DNA from: Porphyromonas loveana
GTDB taxonomy: Bacteria > Bacteroidota > Bacteroidia > Bacteroidales > Porphyromonadaceae
Assembly: GCF_003096695.1 (NCBI RefSeq)
Contig: NZ_QEKY01000017.1
Span: forward strand, 1-37,559
Direction: 5' to 3'
Length of the DNA: 37,559 nt
Made by a program: the position numbers and the translations under genes. Positions 34,410 to 37,559 of the stretch are shown here, piece after piece; the stretch's first letter is position 1, and the number at the start of each line of letters is the position of its first letter. Below the pieces are notes generated by a model that did not search any database, had not been told where the DNA came from, and saw only the letters and a program-made list of their open reading frames with translations.

Positions 34410-35126
34410 CTACAACGCGAGTTGTTCTCTATATTGTCTGATGGTCTGCTCCAAGCCCAAATAAAGCGCATCGGCTATCAGGGCATGGCCGATAGACACC
34501 TCATCCAGATGGGGCAATTGCTCAGTGAAGTAGCGCAGATTTTCCAGGCTGAGATCATGTCCGGCATTGATGCCCAAACCCAATGCGTGAGCATGAGCCG
34601 ATGCTGCCACATAGTTGCGCACAGCATCTTCCCGATTGCGAGCGTAGTTGGCCGCATAAGGCTCTGTGTACAACTCTATTCTGTCCACGCCTGTTTTGGC
34701 TGCCCAGGAGATATTCTCCAGATCGGTGTCGATGAAGATAGACGTTCTCACACCCCACGAACGGAAACGCTCCACCAGACGGCATAAGTGATCGTAGTTT
34801 TTGGCCACGTCCCATCCTGCATTAGAAGTCAGCACATCGGGCGCATCGGGTACCATTGTCACCTGCGCAGGACGCACTTCTTCAATCAATCGGATGAATC
34901 GTTCGTCGGGATTACCTTCTATATTGAACTCTGTTGTCAACACTTTTTTCAGATCATATACATCCGTCCGGCGGATATGCCGCTCATCGGGGCGGGGATG
35001 AACGGTGATCCCTTGGGCTCCGTATCGCTCACAATCGAGAGCCACTTGTAGGACATTAGGCACATTGCCTCCGCGAGCATTACGAAGTGTTGCTATTTTA
35101 TTTACGTTTACGCTTAGCTTTGCCAT
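34410..35126 (-). CDS. pdxJ: Pyridoxine 5'-phosphate synthase
   Basis: A 238-residue TIM-barrel enzyme that condenses deoxyxylulose-5-phosphate with 3-amino-2-oxopropyl phosphate to give pyridoxine 5'-phosphate, the last ring-forming step of DXP-dependent vitamin B6 synthesis. Family motifs are [41 protein letters not shown] and [15 protein letters not shown], and [17 protein letters not shown] closes the barrel. It leads the cluster that continues into exbB-exbD-tonB-DJ-1. pdxA is not in the window. Confidence 0.96.
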   Translation of the reverse strand: MAKLSVNVNKIATLRNARGGNVPNVLQVALDCERYGAQGITVHPRPDERHIRRTDVYDLKKVLTTEFNIEGNPDERFIRLIEEVRPAQVTMVPDAPDVLTSNAGWDVAKNYDHLCRLVERFRSWGVRTSIFIDTDLENISWAAKTGVDRIELYTEPYAANYARNREDAVRNYVAASAHAHALGLGINAGHDLSLENLRYFTEQLPHLDEVSIGHALIADALYLGLEQTIRQYREQLAL

Positions 35127-35138
35127 TACGATTATTAC

Positions 35139-35146
35139 TAATTTTG
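35139..35146 (+). promoter_or_regulatory. -7 promoter box for nadK
   Basis: TAATTTTG fits TAnnTTTG and lies 57 bp before nadK. TTTG at 35119-35122 could be a -33 element at 16 bp. It sits beside the oppositely oriented pdxJ box at 35156-35163. Confidence 0.5.
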
Positions 35147-35155
35147 CGAACTATG

Positions 35156-35163
35156 CAAATGTA
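35156..35163 (-). promoter_or_regulatory. -7 promoter box for pdxJ-exbBD-tonB
   Basis: On the minus strand this reads TACATTTG, fitting TAnnTTTG, 29 bp before the pdxJ start codon. It is only 9 bp from the nadK box on the other strand, so the two promoters overlap and may interfere. Confidence 0.55.
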
Positions 35164-35203
35164 ACGTTTATTTGCTGAACCCCGGAGAAATAGGAATAAG
35201 CCA

Positions 35204-36070
35204 ATGAAGAAAATAGCCATATTTGGCAGCCGCCACAAGAGCGAACAGGCCACACCTATCAAGGCTTTGATCTTGAAGCTGGAAGAAGCCGGCACACCTC
35301 TTTATATAGAGCGCAAGTTCTTCAACTTCCTCGAACAGGATTTGGATTTTCATCCTGCCGTTTGTGGCGTGATCGATACGCTCCCCGAGCATATCGACTA
35401 TGTCATCTGTATGGGGGGCGATGGTACTTTCCTGCGCACGGCTCATCATATCGGCATCTCTCAAATACCTATTTTGGGTGTCAATACCGGTCGATTGGGT
35501 TTCCTCACCGATGTAGATTGCCACGAAGCATCGGAGCTGATTACCCATCTGTTGGAAGGTAACTATACAATTGAGACACGCTCCCTACTGGAAATACAAT
35601 TAGGAGACAATCCTCCCGCCTATGCTCTGAACGAAGCCGCCATCCTTAAGCGAGAGACCGGCTCCATGATTCGGGTCAATGCTTATCTCAACGAAGACTA
35701 TCTGGCAGCTTACGATGCCGATGGTCTCATCGTGGCCACGCCTTCGGGCTCTACAGCTTACTCGCTCAGCGGCAACGGGCCAATCATCGTCCCGTCGTGC
35801 AAGACTTTTGTCCTGACCCCCATCGCACCACACTCGCTCAATATGCGTCCGTTGGTTGTGCCGGATGATATGGAGATCCGTCTCGAAGTAGATACGCGGA
35901 ATCGCAATTATCTGCTGGCCCTGGATGGCAAGACGGCTACGCTACCCTATGATACATCCGTTATCCTGCGACGTGCTCCTCACGATCTGAAGATGATCCG
36001 ACTACGCCCCCATTCCTTTGCCGAGACACTCAGGCGCAAACTCATGTGGGGAGCTGCCGTAAGAGAATAA
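35204..36070 (+). CDS. nadK: NAD kinase
   Basis: A 288-residue cytoplasmic enzyme phosphorylating NAD to NADP. The GGDGT motif is at residues 71-75 (CMGGDGTFLRTAH). ILGVNTGRLGFLTD, ALNEAAILKRE and DGLIVATPSGSTAYSLSGNGPI are the remaining family signatures, in order. The length is usual for bacterial NadK. It faces pdxJ across a 77-bp shared promoter region and is followed by lptB after 39 bp. Confidence 0.97.
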   Translation: MKKIAIFGSRHKSEQATPIKALILKLEEAGTPLYIERKFFNFLEQDLDFHPAVCGVIDTLPEHIDYVICMGGDGTFLRTAHHIGISQIPILGVNTGRLGFLTDVDCHEASELITHLLEGNYTIETRSLLEIQLGDNPPAYALNEAAILKRETGSMIRVNAYLNEDYLAAYDADGLIVATPSGSTAYSLSGNGPIIVPSCKTFVLTPIAPHSLNMRPLVVPDDMEIRLEVDTRNRNYLLALDGKTATLPYDTSVILRRAPHDLKMIRLRPHSFAETLRRKLMWGAAVRE

Positions 36071-36109
36071 GCCCCAAAGTCCACCTATTTCCCACACACA
36101 TCAGACTTT

Positions 36110-36865
36110 ATGGAAGAGAATACCAACATGGTACTGCGTACCGAGGATTTGGTCAAACGATACCGAAATCGTACGGTCGTCAATCATGTATCGATAGAAG
36201 TTCGTCAAGGCGAGATCGTCGGACTCCTCGGCCCCAACGGAGCAGGCAAGACCACGACGTTCTATATGACGACGGGACTCGTTGTCCCCAATGAAGGCCG
36301 CATATTTCTCAACAATCAGGATATCACCCAATACCCCGTTTACAAGCGTGCTCGTGCCGGTATCGGCTATCTGGCGCAAGAAGCATCCATCTTCCGCAAG
36401 ATGTCCGTCGAGGACAATATCCTCTCCGTTCTGGAGATGGCAGGACTGCCGGTAGATTACCAACACGAGAAGCTCGAAAGCCTAATCGCTGAGTTCCATC
36501 TCGAGAAGGTGCGCAAGAATCTGGGCGACCGCCTCTCCGGCGGAGAGCGTCGTCGTGCCGAGATCGCACGATGCTTGGCCATCTCTCCTCGCTTTATCAT
36601 GCTGGACGAACCATTCGCCGGTGTCGATCCGATAGCCGTACAAGACATCCAAGCTATTGTAGCCAAGCTCAAGCATAAGAATATCGGCATCCTGATCACT
36701 GACCACAACGTACACGAAACGCTCAGTATCACGGATCGCGCCTATCTCCTCTTCGAAGGCAAAGTGCTCTATCAAGGTAGCGCCGAAGAGTTGGCCGCCA
36801 ACGAAGTGGTACGCGAGAAGTATCTGGGACGTGACTTCGAATTGCGTCGCAAACGCTTCGATTAA
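36110..36865 (+). CDS. lptB: Lipopolysaccharide export ABC transporter ATP-binding protein
   Basis: A 251-residue cytoplasmic ATPase that powers LptFG extraction of LPS from the inner membrane toward the Lpt bridge. Walker A is [10 protein letters not shown] (41-50), the ABC signature [15 protein letters not shown] starts at residue 142, Walker B is [13 protein letters not shown], and the H-loop is [10 protein letters not shown]. The Q-loop region [19 protein letters not shown] is characteristic of LptB. Start codons at Met1 or Met7 are both possible. The rest of the Lpt machinery is not in the window. Confidence 0.95.
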   Translation: MEENTNMVLRTEDLVKRYRNRTVVNHVSIEVRQGEIVGLLGPNGAGKTTTFYMTTGLVVPNEGRIFLNNQDITQYPVYKRARAGIGYLAQEASIFRKMSVEDNILSVLEMAGLPVDYQHEKLESLIAEFHLEKVRKNLGDRLSGGERRRAEIARCLAISPRFIMLDEPFAGVDPIAVQDIQAIVAKLKHKNIGILITDHNVHETLSITDRAYLLFEGKVLYQGSAEELAANEVVREKYLGRDFELRRKRFD

Positions 36866-37101
36866 TCTATTTCCTCCCAGTTTCGATAGAGATTTGCAAC
36901 TATTTTTTGCATCATCAGGCTGTTTTGCTTGTATAATCAGTTTATTTGCTTTCCTTTGCGCTCAGTGAAAGCAGTAATGCGACGAATAGTTTAGCAATAA
37001 CGGGTAGATTCTTTATCTCTTTTTGGTATCGAAATGACACACGAAGGCGTTAACCCAATTCAGCAATTTCTCTTTTGCCTTTTTTCATTTACAAACCAAA
37101 G

Positions 37102-37395
37102 ATGAGTATGAACATCTATGTAGGGAACCTGAACTATCGGGTTCGTGAAGAAGACCTCACAGGTCTGTTGCAACAGTATGGCGCAGTCTCAAGCGCACGA
37201 GTAATTACCGACAGAGAAACCGGCCGTTCACGCGGTTTCGGCTTCGTCGAGATGGAAGATGACAACGATGCACGCCGTGCTATCGAAGAGCTTTACGATC
37301 ATGAATTCCAAGGTCGTAAACTGATCGTAAAGGAAGCGATGGATCGCCCCGAACGCGCTCCTCGCCGTGCTCCCCGCAATGACGATCGTTACTAA
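37102..37395 (+). CDS. RNA recognition motif (RRM) protein
   Basis: I chose the ATG at 37102 (MSMNIYVGNLNYRVREEDL), giving 97 residues; a TTG at 37075 is less likely, and Met3 is also possible. It is a single RRM domain with RNP2 IYVGNL and RNP1 RSRGFGFVEM, followed by a short basic Arg/Pro tail (RPERAPRRAPRNDDRY). Such stand-alone RRM proteins are common in Bacteroidota and bind single-stranded RNA, possibly as abundant chaperone-like or global regulators. The 236-bp upstream gap is AT-rich and holds no gene. A transposase gene ends 12 bp downstream on the other strand. Confidence 0.93.
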   Translation: MSMNIYVGNLNYRVREEDLTGLLQQYGAVSSARVITDRETGRSRGFGFVEMEDDNDARRAIEELYDHEFQGRKLIVKEAMDRPERAPRRAPRNDDRY

Positions 37396-37406
37396 TTAGT
37401 CATCCC

Positions 37407-37559
37407 TTAAAAAGCATTTGCAAGTGAGAAGTCATTCATCGATGGTCTCTCGCTTAGCTTTTCGCTTATTATTTTGAGCAGGTGCAAAAGAGCCTTCATG
37501 GCTCTTTTGAAGTTGTAAGCAGCAGCTGCCAATAGGATGTTCACAGCATCCCCTGCCAC
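37407..37559 (-). CDS. Transposase C-terminal fragment (DDE type, IS5-like), runs off window
   Basis: Minus-strand frame open from the window edge to a TAA at 37407-37409, giving 50 residues. It begins VAGDAVNILLAAAAYNFKRA, then MKALLHLLKIISEKLSER. The GDAVNxLLAAAAYNFKRAMK-type ending is what I associate with the C-terminus of IS5/IS1182-like DDE transposases common in Porphyromonas. Whether the whole element is intact lies outside the window. The ending sits only 12 bp from the RRM stop, so any terminal inverted repeat must be very close to or overlap that gene's end. Confidence 0.75.
   Translation of the reverse strand: MAGDAVNILLAAAAYNFKRAMKALLHLLKIISEKLSERPSMNDFSLANAF

Overview
The window is a piece of a Bacteroidota chromosome, almost certainly Porphyromonas gingivalis or a close relative such as P. 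gulae. The evidence is a superoxide dismutase with Gly155 (numbered as in the P. gingivalis enzyme), a DPP11-type S46 peptidase, a U32 protein matching what I remember of P. gingivalis PrtC, and repeated Bacteroidota promoter boxes (TAnnTTTG). The SOD and DPP11 sequences differ at a noticeable number of residues from my memory of the P. gingivalis proteins. A sister species is therefore possible, but I could not run an alignment.

Layout. 1-422: the tail of an unidentified gene with a probable frameshift. 465-1523: an AT-rich secreted protein with an HExxH motif, possibly a zinc peptidase. 1862-12753 (+): valS, a small conserved protein, tRNA-Thr(CGU), trxB, nusB, ddh, lgt, a flavodiiron protein, nagB and lpdA. 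12778-18481 (mostly -): leuS, an intergenic 22-bp repeat array, tRNA-Gly(CCC), sodB, yaaA and a thioesterase. 18538-24202 (-): prtC/U32, then the block ftsX-DUF3098-uppP-truB-queA-folK. 24447-24989 (-): a crcB copy missing its first membrane segment, whose reading frame runs into a second 22-bp repeat array. 25067-27591 (+): uraA, a conserved hypothetical gene and a PduO-type cobalamin adenosyltransferase. 27719-31596 (-): dpp11, a CYTH protein and a DUF2027/Smr protein. 31634-31793: a MITE-like element. 31825-35126 (-): the cluster pdxJ-exbB-exbD-tonB-DJ-1. 35204-37395 (+): nadK, lptB and an RRM protein, followed at the right edge by the 3' end of a transposase gene on the minus strand.

Most of the content is housekeeping: aminoacylation and tRNA modification, envelope building (ddh, lgt, uppP, lptB, ftsX), oxygen and redox defence (sodB, flavodiiron protein, trxB, yaaA) and peptide-based nutrition with TonB energy transduction (dpp11, exbBD-tonB). 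The parts most worth a second look are the HExxH protein, the two 22-bp-period TGGCGC arrays, the truncated crcB that reads through one of them, and the MITE-like element. I found no CRISPR array, prophage or obvious defence island.
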